Shown: positions 8,601-17,422, numbered from the stretch's first letter. The stretch: 64,000 nt of DNA from Alphaproteobacteria bacterium (GCA_017308375.1 JAFKEW010000041.1:1-64000); one strand, 5' to 3'. Numbers and translations: made by a program. The notes: a model not told the origin generated them from the letters alone.

Positions 8601-11459
8601 TGCCTGTTCTTCCATCCGATAACGCGCGATCAGTGCCAGCGCCGCCCGTGCCGCTGCGACATGAGCGGCCATGTTGGGTTCGAAGGCAAAGCGGAGGTCG
8701 TGCCCGTGCATCGAAAGACACAGATCTGCGAAACCGAGCAGCGAGCCAAGTTGCGCCCGGTCTTCGCCGGACAGTGGAAGGCGGGCGACGACCGCAAGGC
8801 CGTCGCGCGCTGCTACCGCCGCGTCGATTGCGCCAGGCACTTCGCTGGCACAGATGACGATCTCTTCCTGCCAACCGTTGGACCAGTCGGTGCTGGCTAC
8901 GCCATCAAGCTCGACTGGAAGATCGGCCACCACCTTGCGGGCAATGCCGAGCCGCCGCGCAATGTCCCGGAAACGCGCCATCTCCTCGCCGGAATGATGA
9001 ACCGAGACAGGAAAGGCAAATTTTGGGGTTGCCTTGCCTGCATCGCGAACGGTGCGGCCAATCGCGCGATGGATGGTCCAGCCGTTCGGTTCGCAGCGGT
9101 GTAGCAGCGCCACCACCTCGTTGAGCTCGTCGCGAAGCCGCCGGCTCTCAGCCGCTTCGCGCTCCCATTCCTCCTGCGTGAGGGCGTCACGTGTCGTCCA
9201 GGCGCTATCGAGCTGCTTGAGGACGGCCGCCTTGGTCGCCTTGGCCGAATGAAGTTCCAGGCAGAAGGGAGCGAGCCCTTTTTCCGCGAGGCGACGCTGC
9301 ACGACCTCGAGTGCCGCTCGCTTTTCGGCGACGAACAGCACCCGCCGGCCGAGCGCCAGATTGTGCGCGATTATGTTGGCGATGGTCTGCGACTTACCGG
9401 TGCCTGGCGGCCCGTCGAGCACGAAGTCACGTCCTTCGGCTGAGGCGACGACCGCGACCAACTGCGAACTGTCCGCCGGCAGTGGGGTGAACAGGCTCGC
9501 GGGATTAACTTTCGCATCCATCTCCTCGGGCCGCGGGAAGCTGCCCTTGTCGACCTGCACCGAACCATCGCGATCGATCAGGTGGCGTACTAACGGGCTT
9601 TCCTTCAGGCGGTCCGCGCGATCGACTAAGTCCTTCCACATGAGATATTTGGCGAAGGAGAAGGTGCCGAGAGCGACCTCGGGAACCACCTCGAAGCCGG
9701 CGATGTCGCGCACGACCGTGCGTACCAATCGCCAGATGCTGGCGACGTCGATACCGCTTTGATCCTTCGGCAACTCCCCATCCAAACCGGGAATGGTCAG
9801 CTCGAAATCCTGGCGCAGTAGCTCCAGCAGAGTAAGGTTGAAGCGCGGCTCGTCCTCATGCGCGATCATGGTCACGCCGGAAAGCGCACTTTTGCGCTCC
9901 AAACGGACGGGCAGAAGGATCAACGGTGCGCGATAAACTTTCTCCTCCGACACCGATTTCTTCCACTTGAGAAAGCCGAGCGCGAGATAGAGGGTGTTGG
10001 CCCCGCCTTCCTCCAGATCGCATCGAGCCTTGCGGTAGAGCTCGACTAGCGCGGAATCGAGTTTGTCCTTAGGAAGCAACGACAAGACCTCGCCGCGTGT
10101 CATCGCCTGCTCGGCGACTTCAGCGCGCAGGCTTGTCTGCGTCTGTTGTTCGTAAAGTTTCTCGTCACGGCCGCCGACCTCAAGATCGGGCATTGGCACG
10201 ATCCGAACCTTCCGCCCGTCGGCGAGTAGGTCCTCCAGCTTACCCGGATCGAGGCAGAGCAGCTTTATCACGCTTTTGCCATCGCGCAGGCTCAGCAAGT
10301 TGTTGCTGGTCGTCAGGTTGAGCAGCTTACGCTGCCACTGCAGGATACGATTGGCGGCGGTCGGCGCCGCTTCGATCACCTCGACATCGAACCCGGGCAG
10401 CGCAGGTGCCGCCTCCAGTCCTTCGACAACCTGCGGCGCGTCAGGCTCGGAGGGCCGGCTCGCCGCAGCGACGCCGAGTGGCCGAATCCTCTGCATGCGT
10501 GCGCGACGGACGTCGATCGCCATCTCGAAGTTCGAATCCGCATCTTCGGCGATCTGCCGGCGGGCGGCTGCCATGGCCTGACTGAAGCTCGCGGGTGCGT
10601 TCTGGGTTGCAAGCGTTGTCTCGAACACGACCAGATCATCGAGATCGAGACGACGGCGCAACGCGGCGGCTTCATCCGTGACCAATGCCGCAAACTCAAT
10701 CGGCTGCAACCAGAGGCCGACAAAGGCATGCCCCTCGTTTAATATTAGAAGCGGGTTGAGGCTCGCTTGCTCCAAAGCGGCGGCGAACAGCAATGCCGTG
10801 TCGAGGCAAGTCGCCAACCGGCCATCTAAGATCTGGGAGGGAGTACGGATCTTCTGCCCGGTCTGCTCAAAGCTCGCCGGCGGGAGGGCGTAAGAGATGC
10901 GCATGCCGGCCACCGCCGACCAGATCGCCGATGCCAGCTCCCATACACGCTCGCGCTTGCCGGATTGATAACCGTCAATGGCATCAGGCTTGCCCGCCCG
11001 GCGTAGAACGTCCGAGGCCCCCTTGAGTACGCGGTCGACCGCAGGATCGTTCGGCATCACGAAAGCCGGCAACAACTCGGCCATGGAACTCACGCCGCCC
11101 CATTGATTGTGGGCAAGCAGTTCCACTGGATGCAGGAATTCTGCGAGGATAGCGCCGGTGCTGTCGTTTAGCCTGAGCGAGAGTGATCCAACAACGCTTT
11201 CGGTCAGCTCATGCAACAACGTCGCATTCAGCGCGACATCACGATCCGTGATCCGCAAAGTATCACCGGGCATCATCGTGTCGATGCGCCAGGTCTTGGT
11301 TTGAATGAACGGTGGATCTGCCGTCAGCGACAGCGCCAGGTTGTTTCGCCCCGCATCCGAAGGTGCAGAGATACTAAGCTCGCGAATGATAGGGATGGCA
11401 TTCTGATGAGTAGCGAAGCCGATCTTGCCTGCAACAACAGTTTCTATATCCCAACTCAA
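5607..11459 (-). CDS. DUF4011 / superfamily 1 helicase / Vsr-like nuclease / DUF3320 protein
   Basis: A 1950-residue multidomain protein. After an N-terminal DUF4011-type region come the helicase motifs: Walker A GPPGTGKSQT (near 685), Walker B FDEAS (near 1315), GDPRQMPP (near 1336), a WHYRSRHESL motif, TVQGDERD, and motif VI with NVAATRARRE (near 1550). A DUF559/Vsr-like nuclease domain follows (about 1605-1710; FRIDLGVV, GIECDGAAYH, LLRIWSTDWW), then a DUF3320-type tail (about 1790-1855). The start is TTG, supported by GGAGGGG eight bases upstream. It is convergent with the SbcC-like gene and the last intact gene before a recombinase relic. DUF4011-helicase-Vsr proteins have been reported as single-gene antiphage systems (called hhe); the assignment here rests on domain order. 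Confidence 0.9.
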   Translation of the reverse strand: MSWDIETVVAGKIGFATHQNAIPIIRELSISAPSDAGRNNLALSLTADPPFIQTKTWRIDTMMPGDTLRITDRDVALNATLLHELTESVVGSLSLRLNDSTGAILAEFLHPVELLAHNQWGGVSSMAELLPAFVMPNDPAVDRVLKGASDVLRRAGKPDAIDGYQSGKRERVWELASAIWSAVAGMRISYALPPASFEQTGQKIRTPSQILDGRLATCLDTALLFAAALEQASLNPLLILNEGHAFVGLWLQPIEFAALVTDEAAALRRRLDLDDLVVFETTLATQNAPASFSQAMAAARRQIAEDADSNFEMAIDVRRARMQRIRPLGVAAASRPSEPDAPQVVEGLEAAPALPGFDVEVIEAAPTAANRILQWQRKLLNLTTSNNLLSLRDGKSVIKLLCLDPGKLEDLLADGRKVRIVPMPDLEVGGRDEKLYEQQTQTSLRAEVAEQAMTRGEVLSLLPKDKLDSALVELYRKARCDLEEGGANTLYLALGFLKWKKSVSEEKVYRAPLILLPVRLERKSALSGVTMIAHEDEPRFNLTLLELLRQDFELTIPGLDGELPKDQSGIDVASIWRLVRTVVRDIAGFEVVPEVALGTFSFAKYLMWKDLVDRADRLKESPLVRHLIDRDGSVQVDKGSFPRPEEMDAKVNPASLFTPLPADSSQLVAVVASAEGRDFVLDGPPGTGKSQTIANIIAHNLALGRRVLFVAEKRAALEVVQRRLAEKGLAPFCLELHSAKATKAAVLKQLDSAWTTRDALTQEEWEREAAESRRLRDELNEVVALLHRCEPNGWTIHRAIGRTVRDAGKATPKFAFPVSVHHSGEEMARFRDIARRLGIARKVVADLPVELDGVASTDWSNGWQEEIVICASEVPGAIDAAVAARDGLAVVARLPLSGEDRAQLGSLLGFADLCLSMHGHDLRFAFEPNMAAHVAAARAALALIARYRMEEQALSAPYATEAARRIDIEGAKAAWIAASGKFWFFATLAKRKVARTLAQAGGASGLVEPEADLPRLAAMRDLLVQIDALTPQASPIPGWAGPASDGDGIEQAIKQAERLRAAIAGEANDPETLVALRNATAALVVDANEMLATDGPVAGAVGKLRRALETLDSVTGRFDALSGGTSSPDFEDLRMRAIAVVAHARRLKDWTDWRRVRDEAMQVHLSPLVEGLERDAIAPDISVDTFETAYARWFAFTRIDQEPLLTHFIAGEQEDRIARFRELDDRMGQLSSRYIRAKLCGLIPDKNDVSKKDGYGTLKHQLQLQRPSMPVRKLAAEMGDAFTRLAPCMLMSPLSIAQYLPPDQSLFDLIIFDEASQITPWDAIGAMARGKQIVIAGDPRQMPPSNDFARGSGTTTVDDDTVPDMESILDECLAAGVPQHSLDWHYRSRHESLIAFSNARYYDSKLVTFPSPETRPSAVTWQRVSGVYTAGARTNPIEAQAIVDEAVRRLRDPSFIDEKGEPLTLGIITMNAEQMKLVEDLLDKAQRAHPEIVPHFDQENRTEPVCIRNLETVQGDERDIILLGINFGPTEPCGKTMSMAFGKLNASGGWRRLNVAATRARREMKVFTSFDPGMIDLTRTAADGVRDLKAFIEFADRGPRALAEVNKGSMGGPDSPFEEAVAMALRKRDWMIVPQVGVSKFRIDLGVVHPDRPGDYLAGIECDGAAYHSAATARDRDKVRAAILEGLGWTLLRIWSTDWWIDKERAADQLHTQLEALLTADRATVAERAAAVATVAAASPQPETGLVTVPTIEERPHAVSEPAIAAPDILHDKSALPEGVYARLVEHVATVQSNRDGLYRATDFAALASMIDPERFYDFSYDAVLVLLVDHVLASEAPIAETLLVQRIARAHGFQRAGRIIRDRVMAIVERRNVVELEAGGGRFVWIDAASQAGWDCARLPAGIDDIRQIEDIALAELRAAKIGRDAVEVARDFGVRRLSTTARARIEAA

Positions 11460-12157
11460 AAAAGCGCCCCTCCGCTAATCCCCAAAAAGATTATGGAGGC
11501 TAGGAGCCGATAATCCAATGCAATTGGTTCGCTTATGGATTTGGCAACCGAGGCGACCCGAAATGCGCCCATTTCTGATCGGAGCTCTATCGTGCCTGTG
11601 ATTGGTGACCGTTGCTAACAGCAGAAATTGTGTGTGCTATCGGTTATTGCAGTTTTCGAACAAATACGGAACAATCGGTTCGATTGGGCTTTCGGCGATC
11701 CCGCTGGCTGGTTCGATCTGGCAGAAATGCCGTGGTCCGGGGCAGCAACATCGCACTCGCAAAAGGCACCATACGATGCCACCCATATCGTAGAAGGGGA
11801 GTGCGCGCCGTCGTGTTTCCGGCGACCTTCGACCGGCACAGGCCGCAATTTCATAGGGTTGTGGCCTGTATGTAGTTATCGCTTTCGTCCAGCGTGGGGC
11901 ACCACTCATTCTCTTATTGAACGGCGTGTGGAGACGGTTGCGCGGAATATGGCGCAGCCGCGCGCAATTCTGCGGCTCGAAGCGGGGGTGGAGATTCCGA
12001 TACCGCGGATTTTCTACGCGGTTTTGGCGCCGGTCTCCGTTTGCGGATAGGTGCTCCCCCGGTTTGCGCGGAAGTGGGGGACGCTGGTTCGAACGGCTCG
12101 ATCGGACGGGCGCTCATCCGGTCCAGAACCGTCATGAATCCGGAGCCGCGCGGGAGC
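11460..12157. other. Gene-poor stretch upstream of the helicase-nuclease gene
   Basis: About 700 bp lie between the TTG start of the helicase-nuclease gene and the first direct repeat. The longest open frame (11628-12050, plus strand) has a composition-driven translation and no ribosome binding site or recognisable motif. The first part should contain the promoter of the leftward gene, but no convincing -35/-10 pair could be assigned. Confidence 0.5.
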
Positions 12158-12340
12158 ATAACAGGGAAATTTTTGCGTTTGCGGCCCTGGCTTCAGGTCT
12201 GGATGTGCATAAAATGCGATGAAATGGGCGTTTCTGCGAGGGGCGGGTTTCCGGACAGGTGCCAATAACAGGGACCCATAACAGGGAACTTTTTGGCGAT
12301 AACAGGGAATTTTTGCGCGGTATCAGGGAATTTTTTGCGC
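12158..12340. repeat. Array of ATAACAGGGAA-type direct repeats
   Basis: Copies start at 12158 (ATAACAGGGAAATTTTTGCG), 12265 (short copy ATAACAGGGA), 12278, 12299 (ATAACAGGGAATTTTTGCGC) and 12321 (TATCAGGGAATTTTTTGCGC). The last three are at 21-22 bp spacing, close to two helical turns. The array sits against the 3' end of the decayed serine recombinase gene. Possible roles are protein-binding iterons, a remnant of an attachment or recombination region, or selfish short repeats; the sequence does not decide between them. Confidence 0.7.
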
Positions 12341-13477
12341 CTGTTGCGCAGTGCCGAAAAGCTGGTCCTGTTGTTGCCACGACAGTGGAATGTCGGCGTC
12401 GAGAAGGGTGGAGAGACGCAAGGAGGCGGGCTGTTCGCCCCGGAGAATCTGGCGGGCCAGTGCGGGATTGAGAAAGGCTAATGACAGTGTGCGCCCGACA
12501 TGGCGGCGCTCCTGTCCAATCCGAATGGCCAGTTCCTCGATCGAACGTATCTCGCCGGAAAGCAGCAAGGCTTTCCAGCGATGGGCCCTGGCGAGGGCCT
12601 TGAGAAGTGCCGGATCGGGCGTGCGCGCCTGACGGTCTTGTCCTGTCTGGGAGATGCCCGCCCGGCCGCCACGAAACTCCGCCCATACTGGTAGCGTCAC
12701 AATGAGGGTGGCGCCATGATCCATGAGCGTTTCGCCAGTAGCGAGATGGCTCCGGCAATGGGCCTGGGTCTGCCTGTCATCCAAAGGTTCTGCTGCCTGC
12801 GTCTGCCAGATCTCCAGCGCAGCAGCTTTGTCCAGGCTCAGAACGATGGAAGAGGCTCCAATCTGCACCCGCTGCAACACAGCATGGGACTGGGACACGC
12901 GTGATCGCGGCCCGTGCCATGTTTGGCTTTGTCCGGCTGACATAATAGCGATAGCGGCGGCCGCCCTTCTTGATGCTGTAGGTAGCAGCCATCGCATTAC
13001 CCGCACTGTCGACAAGCCGGTTTGCCAAGGGCGCGTCTTGTGATGTGCCGGGTTGCCGGGCCGCCGCTGCCGGTTGTCGGCCAGCCGCTGCTGCACGGCA
13101 TCGAACAGATTGGCCGGGATGATGGCTTTGTGTTCGCCCGGATAGATCACACCTTTGCAGAGGACCTCGCCCCGATAGAGACGGTTGCGCAGCAGGTGAT
13201 AGAGGCCGCCCCGCTCGAAGACATGCCCACCGCGGGTCAGGCCTGTGCTGGAGGTCCACTGCTTGGGCCGAATGCCCCGCTGTTTGAGATCATCACGCAG
13301 GGCGCGGACACAGCCGAGCTCCAGATAGCGCTGGAAGATCACCTGCGTCAGCACGGCCTCGGTGAGCCCGCGGTGGAGGCTCACCACCTGAGCCCATGTG
13401 GCGCCTGAAAGAGAAGATGATGAGGGTGTCATTCGTTGGCGAGAGTCTTGGCGGCCCATACCGCTCATAGCACTCAA
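12323..13477 (-). pseudogene. Decayed large serine recombinase
   Basis: The translation contains the recombinase domain (FQRYLELG, LRDDLKQRGI, LLRNRLYRGEV, PGEHKAII, FDAVQQRLADN) and the C-terminal region of alphaproteobacterial site-specific serine recombinases (IEELAIRIGQERRHVGRTL, AFLNPALARQIL). The N-terminal catalytic resolvase domain is absent and was not found upstream in any frame. In the middle, the expected zinc-ribbon segment (LVDSAGNAMAATYSIKKG, RYRYYVSR) reads in another frame between about 13040 and 12900, so at least two compensating frameshifts are present. It is probably inactive and marks the former integrase of an element linked to the defence-like block. The last bases overlap the direct-repeat array. 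Confidence 0.75.
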
Positions 13478-14181
13478 GGCGAAACAGCCACTCTCGCTGA
13501 CGCTGAGAGTTTCTCATGTAACCCCCAAAGTGATCCCTAAATATTGACTGGACGTTTTGAGACCACTTCTTCTCGACCTTCGCGAGTATGCTGAGCTTCA
13601 GCCGGACGGGCAGATTTTGGGTCCTCCGATTCCCGTCAGGACAGGCCTGCCGTCTTTGGACGCCTAGCCAACGACGCAATAACTCAGTCCGATATCAGCC
13701 ATCACTCTTAGGTCGGTCGACGCGTAGAGATCGACGTCGAAGCTAGAATCCCGCGGGAATGGTCAAGGCTATATCTGCTGACGCTAATCCGTGGCGGCAC
13801 TTCTTTGAGCGTGGCAGTCCATAGCAACTCGCGTGCTTGAACATTCCCCCGCCGGGGAATCCTTTCTGGACAGAGGCCACCCAGGTAAGGACGCAAGCAC
13901 GATGGTCGCAATAGGATGCGACGCCCTGGCATCAAGCTATTACGCGGCGGGCGTAAGCGACGTACTCGCTAAATATCGTTGTGGTGATCAAAGAGGAGCG
14001 CGTGCGATCATGCTTGCGCATGAGACTCTATCGTGTAAAGGCACGCAGAGCTATAGTCAGGACGGCACTCTCGAAATTGTAGCTTTCTTAGCAAAGCGCC
14101 AATGGACGATCAGCCATCCCGGACTGCCCGAGGGACGCAACGAGGAACTGACCGGTTCATCAGTCTTCCGTAAAACTTAAT
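13478..14181. other. Gene-poor stretch between recombinase relic and TetR gene
   Basis: About 700 bp hold no recognisable gene. One open frame could start at an ATG at 13902 with a loosely spaced AAGGA and run to 14180 (92 residues, two Cys), but there is no family match or codon bias to support it. The expected catalytic domain of the recombinase is not here, suggesting a deletion or rearrangement junction inside this stretch. Confidence 0.45.
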
Positions 14182-14247
14182 TTGCACGGCCACGCGTTGA
14201 AATGTATGTCTTCCGGCTTGAGATTATTCTCGCTGAACGGGTTAGCA

Positions 14248-14973
14248 ATGCGTGTACCAGACCCAAAGGGCGCCGCCAAGCGACGGTCAAAAGGCTCGCG
14301 GCCGCTGCGAGGTATGGGGCGCGGTGAAATCCTTGCTGTCGCGATGGAGCTGTTCGCGCAGCATGGCTATGACGGTGTGTCGACGGCAGATATCGCGGCT
14401 GCAGCAGGTCTGTCGCAGTCGGTGGTATTGTATCATTTCTCCTCCAAGGAGAATCTGTGGCGGGACGCGATGCGAGGTTTGTTCGCTAAAGTGAACACCC
14501 AATCACTCATCGACCAGGACGCTTACAAAGAACTTGACGTCACGGCGCGACTGCGGGTCGCCATTCGCCAGTTCGCGCACCGTTCGGCACAAGCGCCCGA
14601 ATTTGCCCGCGTGGTCACCCGCGAAGGAATGGCCGGCGGCCCGCGTCTGCGCTGGCTGATCGAAGATCTGTCGCCGCCGATGTTGGACATATTTCATCGG
14701 CTGATCGAGGAGGGCACTGCCTCCGGCGCTTTCAAGCCGTGTTCGCCCGGTCATATGACGATGGTGATCCATACGGTGACCAACATCATCTTTCTCTTGG
14801 CGCCCCTGACCGAGATTGTGACCGGCCAGTCTCCCTTCTCCCCAGAGGTGATCGAGCACCACACTGATACAGTGGTCGACTTGGTACTGAATGGCTTAGC
14901 TGTTCGTCCAGCGACCGGTCCCGAGAAAGCTTCAAAGGCCGGAAGACCATCTCCAAAAAAAAGTCTTCGCTGA
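14248..14973 (+). CDS. TetR/AcrR-family transcriptional regulator
   Basis: The product (241 aa from this ATG) has the TetR N-terminal helix-turn-helix: ILAVAMELFAQHGYDGVSTADIAAAAGLSQ followed by VVLYHFSSKENLW, the recognition helix and the following helix. The rest is an alpha-helical ligand-binding and dimerisation domain with a low-complexity basic tail. In-frame starts at 14182 (TTG) and 14206 (ATG) would add unconserved residues; none has a strong Shine-Dalgarno sequence. It is the first gene of a co-directional cluster, and the two matching inverted repeats at 14991 and 17342 are the obvious candidate operators. It probably represses the transporter and receptor until a pathway compound binds; that is inference. 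Confidence 0.88.
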   Translation: MRVPDPKGAAKRRSKGSRPLRGMGRGEILAVAMELFAQHGYDGVSTADIAAAAGLSQSVVLYHFSSKENLWRDAMRGLFAKVNTQSLIDQDAYKELDVTARLRVAIRQFAHRSAQAPEFARVVTREGMAGGPRLRWLIEDLSPPMLDIFHRLIEEGTASGAFKPCSPGHMTMVIHTVTNIIFLLAPLTEIVTGQSPFSPEVIEHHTDTVVDLVLNGLAVRPATGPEKASKAGRPSPKKSLR

Positions 14974-14990
14974 ACACATTTCTGATCCAT

Positions 14991-15021
14991 ATCGAACGAT
15001 CAGTATTGTTATAGAGTCGAT
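14991..15021. promoter_or_regulatory. Candidate TetR operator upstream of the MFS gene
   Basis: Arms ATCGA and TCGAT are separated by 21 bp. The spacer contains ATCAGTATTG followed by TTAT. The same arrangement with compensating arm changes is found at 17342-17372 before the TonB receptor gene. The site lies in the 100-bp gap between tetR and the transporter gene. Confidence 0.6.
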
Positions 15022-15073
15022 TAGCTGCTAGTGCCATGGCTGTAGCGACAGGCAGCGGGGCCGGAGGTTTAGG

Positions 15074-16375
15074 GTGCATAAGCTCGTTATGAGCGGCCGC
15101 GCCGTGAGCCGCCAGTCCCGCTATCCCTATGCTGTGCTGGCCGTGCTGGCCCTGACCTATGTCCTCAATTTCGCCGACCGCCAAATCCTGACGGTGCTAA
15201 TCGAGCCGGTGAAGGCCGAGTTGCACCTATCCGACACAGTGATCGGCCTTCTCACTGGAACGGCCTTCGCACTGTTCTATGTCACCATCGGCATTCCCAT
15301 CGGCTGGTTGGCTGATCGTTACAATCGCATCCGCATTGTCGCTGCTGCTTGTCTTGCCTGGAGTCTGTTCACGGCAGCCTGCGGAGTGGCAGGCACCGCA
15401 TTGCAACTTGCCTTGGCGCGCATGGGGGTGGGCGTTGGCGAAGCGGGATGCACGCCGCCGGCGCTATCCTTGGTCTCGGACTATTTTCCAGAAGCGCGCC
15501 GTGCTTTCGCCGTCTCGATCTATACAGCGGGTGGTCCTATCGGCGTTTTTCTAGGTACGGCACTTGGCGGTTGGATCGCCGCTCTGTTCGACTGGCGTAC
15601 CGCCTTTCTGGTGATTGCCTGTTTCGGCGTCGTGGTTGCGCCTCTATTGCTTCTGGTCGTGCGTGAACCTCAGCGTGGCCGCCTCGATGAAGAATACACT
15701 TCATCTCACCAACCGGAATCTCTGCTGGTCACTGCCCGGCGTTTCTATCGCTATCCCAGCCTCGGCTTTCTTGCCATCGCCTGCGGCTGTTCGGCCTTTG
15801 TTGGCTATGGGCTGCTCAACTGGCTGCCGGCTTTCCTGATGCGCATCCGTACCATGAGCGTGCAGGATGTGGGCATCTATTATGGTGTCGTCGCCGGGCT
15901 GACGCTGGCATTTGGCACGCTGCTCGGTGGCGTAATCGTCAGCCGCTATTGCCAGCGTTACCCACGCGCCTATGCGCTGGTCCCGGCAGTGGGCTTTTTA
16001 GTCGCCGCGCCGCTCTTCGCCGCTGCAATCCACATGCCGTCCTGGCCGCTGACTCTGGCGCTGATTGTCCTGCCGCTCATTCTGATCAACATGTTCGTCG
16101 GTCCCGCGTTGGCTCTGATCCAGAATCTTGTTCCGCCCAATGCGCGCAGCACCACCTCTGCCATGCTGATGCTAGTGCTCAATCTTATTGGCCTGGGCGG
16201 CGGACCTTATGCGGTTGGTGCGATCAGCGATTGGTTGGCGCCGGTGCACGGCACCCATAGTCTAAAATTCGCCATGCTGTCCCTGGCGCCAGCCATGCTG
16301 TTGGCCGCGCTCGCCCATTATGCCGTATCGCGCTGTGTGGAGCGTGATCTCGCCCGCGCCGCTACGGAAGCTTGA
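15074..16375 (+). CDS. MFS transporter
   Basis: A 433-residue polytopic membrane protein with about 12 hydrophobic segments. It shows the major facilitator signature between TM2 and TM3 (GWLADRYNRIRIV, the G-x-LaDrxxRr pattern) and an early NFADRQILTVLIEP segment typical of anion:cation symporter/spinster-like MFS proteins in sphingomonads. The GTG start at 15074 has GGAGG six to seven bases upstream; ATG at 15089 is an alternative. It follows a candidate TetR operator and is 12 bp from the next SDR gene, so it is likely co-transcribed with it. It probably moves the substrate delivered by the TonB receptor, or a pathway product, across the inner membrane. The substrate is unknown. Confidence 0.88.
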   Translation: MHKLVMSGRAVSRQSRYPYAVLAVLALTYVLNFADRQILTVLIEPVKAELHLSDTVIGLLTGTAFALFYVTIGIPIGWLADRYNRIRIVAAACLAWSLFTAACGVAGTALQLALARMGVGVGEAGCTPPALSLVSDYFPEARRAFAVSIYTAGGPIGVFLGTALGGWIAALFDWRTAFLVIACFGVVVAPLLLLVVREPQRGRLDEEYTSSHQPESLLVTARRFYRYPSLGFLAIACGCSAFVGYGLLNWLPAFLMRIRTMSVQDVGIYYGVVAGLTLAFGTLLGGVIVSRYCQRYPRAYALVPAVGFLVAAPLFAAAIHMPSWPLTLALIVLPLILINMFVGPALALIQNLVPPNARSTTSAMLMLVLNLIGLGGGPYAVGAISDWLAPVHGTHSLKFAMLSLAPAMLLAALAHYAVSRCVERDLARAATEA

Positions 16376-16387
16376 AAGGAAAGTGCA

Positions 16388-17272
16388 ATGAAGGATGTTG
16401 CCGGAAAGATCGCATTCGTTACTGGTGCGGCCAGCGGCATCGGCCTCGGCATGGCCCGCGCACTCGCTAGCGCGGGCGCCAAAGTCGCGCTGTGCGATAT
16501 CGATATCAACCGTGCCCGAAGATTGGTGACTGAACTTACCTCCGGTGGAGCCTCCTGCGTCGCCGTCCCGCTCGATGTCACCGATGAAGCCTCTTGGGCT
16601 CAGGCGAGAGAGACGGTTGAAGCCACATTGGGCGAAGTCTCCATCCTCTGCAACAATGCAGGCGTCGGCGGCGGAAGCGGGCTGGCAGAATCCTACGCGC
16701 CGCGGGTCTTCCGCTGGGTATTCCGCAGCAATATCGACAGCATCCTTTATGGCATCCGCTGCTTTGTTCCCGGTATGCGGGCGCGCGGCGTAGAAGGCCA
16801 TGTCGTCAATGTCTCCTCCATGGCGGGCGTTCTTGCTCCGCCCAATTCGGTTGCCTACGTCGCCTCGAAATTCGCCGTCACCGGCTTCACCCTTGCGCTT
16901 CGCAACGAATTGAAGAGTACCTCCATCAGAACATCAGTGCTCTGTCCGGGTATGACCGCCACGCGGATCGTCGAAACCACCGCCAGATTGCGGCCAGGCG
17001 AACGGGCGCAAGGGGTTTCAGCCCAAACGGCAGCGGCAATGAATGCCATCCTTTCCACCGGCATGAATCCCGATAGCGTGGGCCGCGCAGTCCTCGCCGC
17101 CATCTTGTGTGAGCGGTTTTACATTTTTACCCATCCCGAATGGAAGCCGCTTGCCGAAGCGCGTGTCGCCGACTTGCTGGAAGGTTTCGGCCCATCCGCT
17201 CAGCCTGGCTACGCCGACGATATTGCGGCGATCCTCAATGGCCTCAGCCAGACCCGCGACGCACGCTGCTGA
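16388..17272 (+). CDS. Short-chain dehydrogenase/reductase (SDR), copy 1 of the cluster
   Basis: A classical SDR of 294 residues. The cofactor motif TGAASGIG starts at residue 12, with CDID (36-39) suggesting NAD(H) preference; NNAG is at 89-92, and the catalytic triad is Ser144, Tyr157 and Lys161 (YVASK). It would oxidise or reduce an alcohol/ketone in the cytoplasm. It has a good ribosome binding site (GAAAGGAAA) and follows the MFS gene closely. It is clearly paralogous to the SDR at 22571, sharing long identical stretches such as CNNAGVGGGSGLAE, VLCPGMTATRIVETT and YIFTHPEWKPL. The two probably act on related intermediates of the same pathway. Confidence 0.92.
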   Translation: MKDVAGKIAFVTGAASGIGLGMARALASAGAKVALCDIDINRARRLVTELTSGGASCVAVPLDVTDEASWAQARETVEATLGEVSILCNNAGVGGGSGLAESYAPRVFRWVFRSNIDSILYGIRCFVPGMRARGVEGHVVNVSSMAGVLAPPNSVAYVASKFAVTGFTLALRNELKSTSIRTSVLCPGMTATRIVETTARLRPGERAQGVSAQTAAAMNAILSTGMNPDSVGRAVLAAILCERFYIFTHPEWKPLAEARVADLLEGFGPSAQPGYADDIAAILNGLSQTRDARC

Positions 17273-17341
17273 TATGCGGTGCTGGGCTTCGGCGAGCGCA
17301 GCGCGGCAGAAAAGCAACTATTCAATCCATAATTATTATAG

Positions 17342-17372
17342 ATTGATCAATCAGTATTGCTATTGTATCAAT
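17342..17372. promoter_or_regulatory. Candidate TetR operator upstream of the TonB receptor gene
   Basis: Arms ATTGA and TCAAT flank a 21-bp spacer with ATCAGTATTG followed by CTATTG. Length and core match the site at 14991-15021, and the arm differences (C to T in one arm, G to A in the other) keep the symmetry. It is about 50 bp before the receptor start codon. Confidence 0.6.
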
Positions 17373-17422
17373 CTGCTGATACCTCCAGCTCGCAGGTCTC
17401 CAAAGAGGGCGCGAGAGGGAAT

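Noticed and set aside
11628..12050. A 140-residue frame upstream of the repeats
   Set aside because: No ribosome binding site, no family match, atypical composition.
12158..12340. Repeat array considered as CRISPR
   Set aside because: Units are about 20 bp, spacing is irregular, spacers are 1-4 bp or absent, and there are no cas genes.
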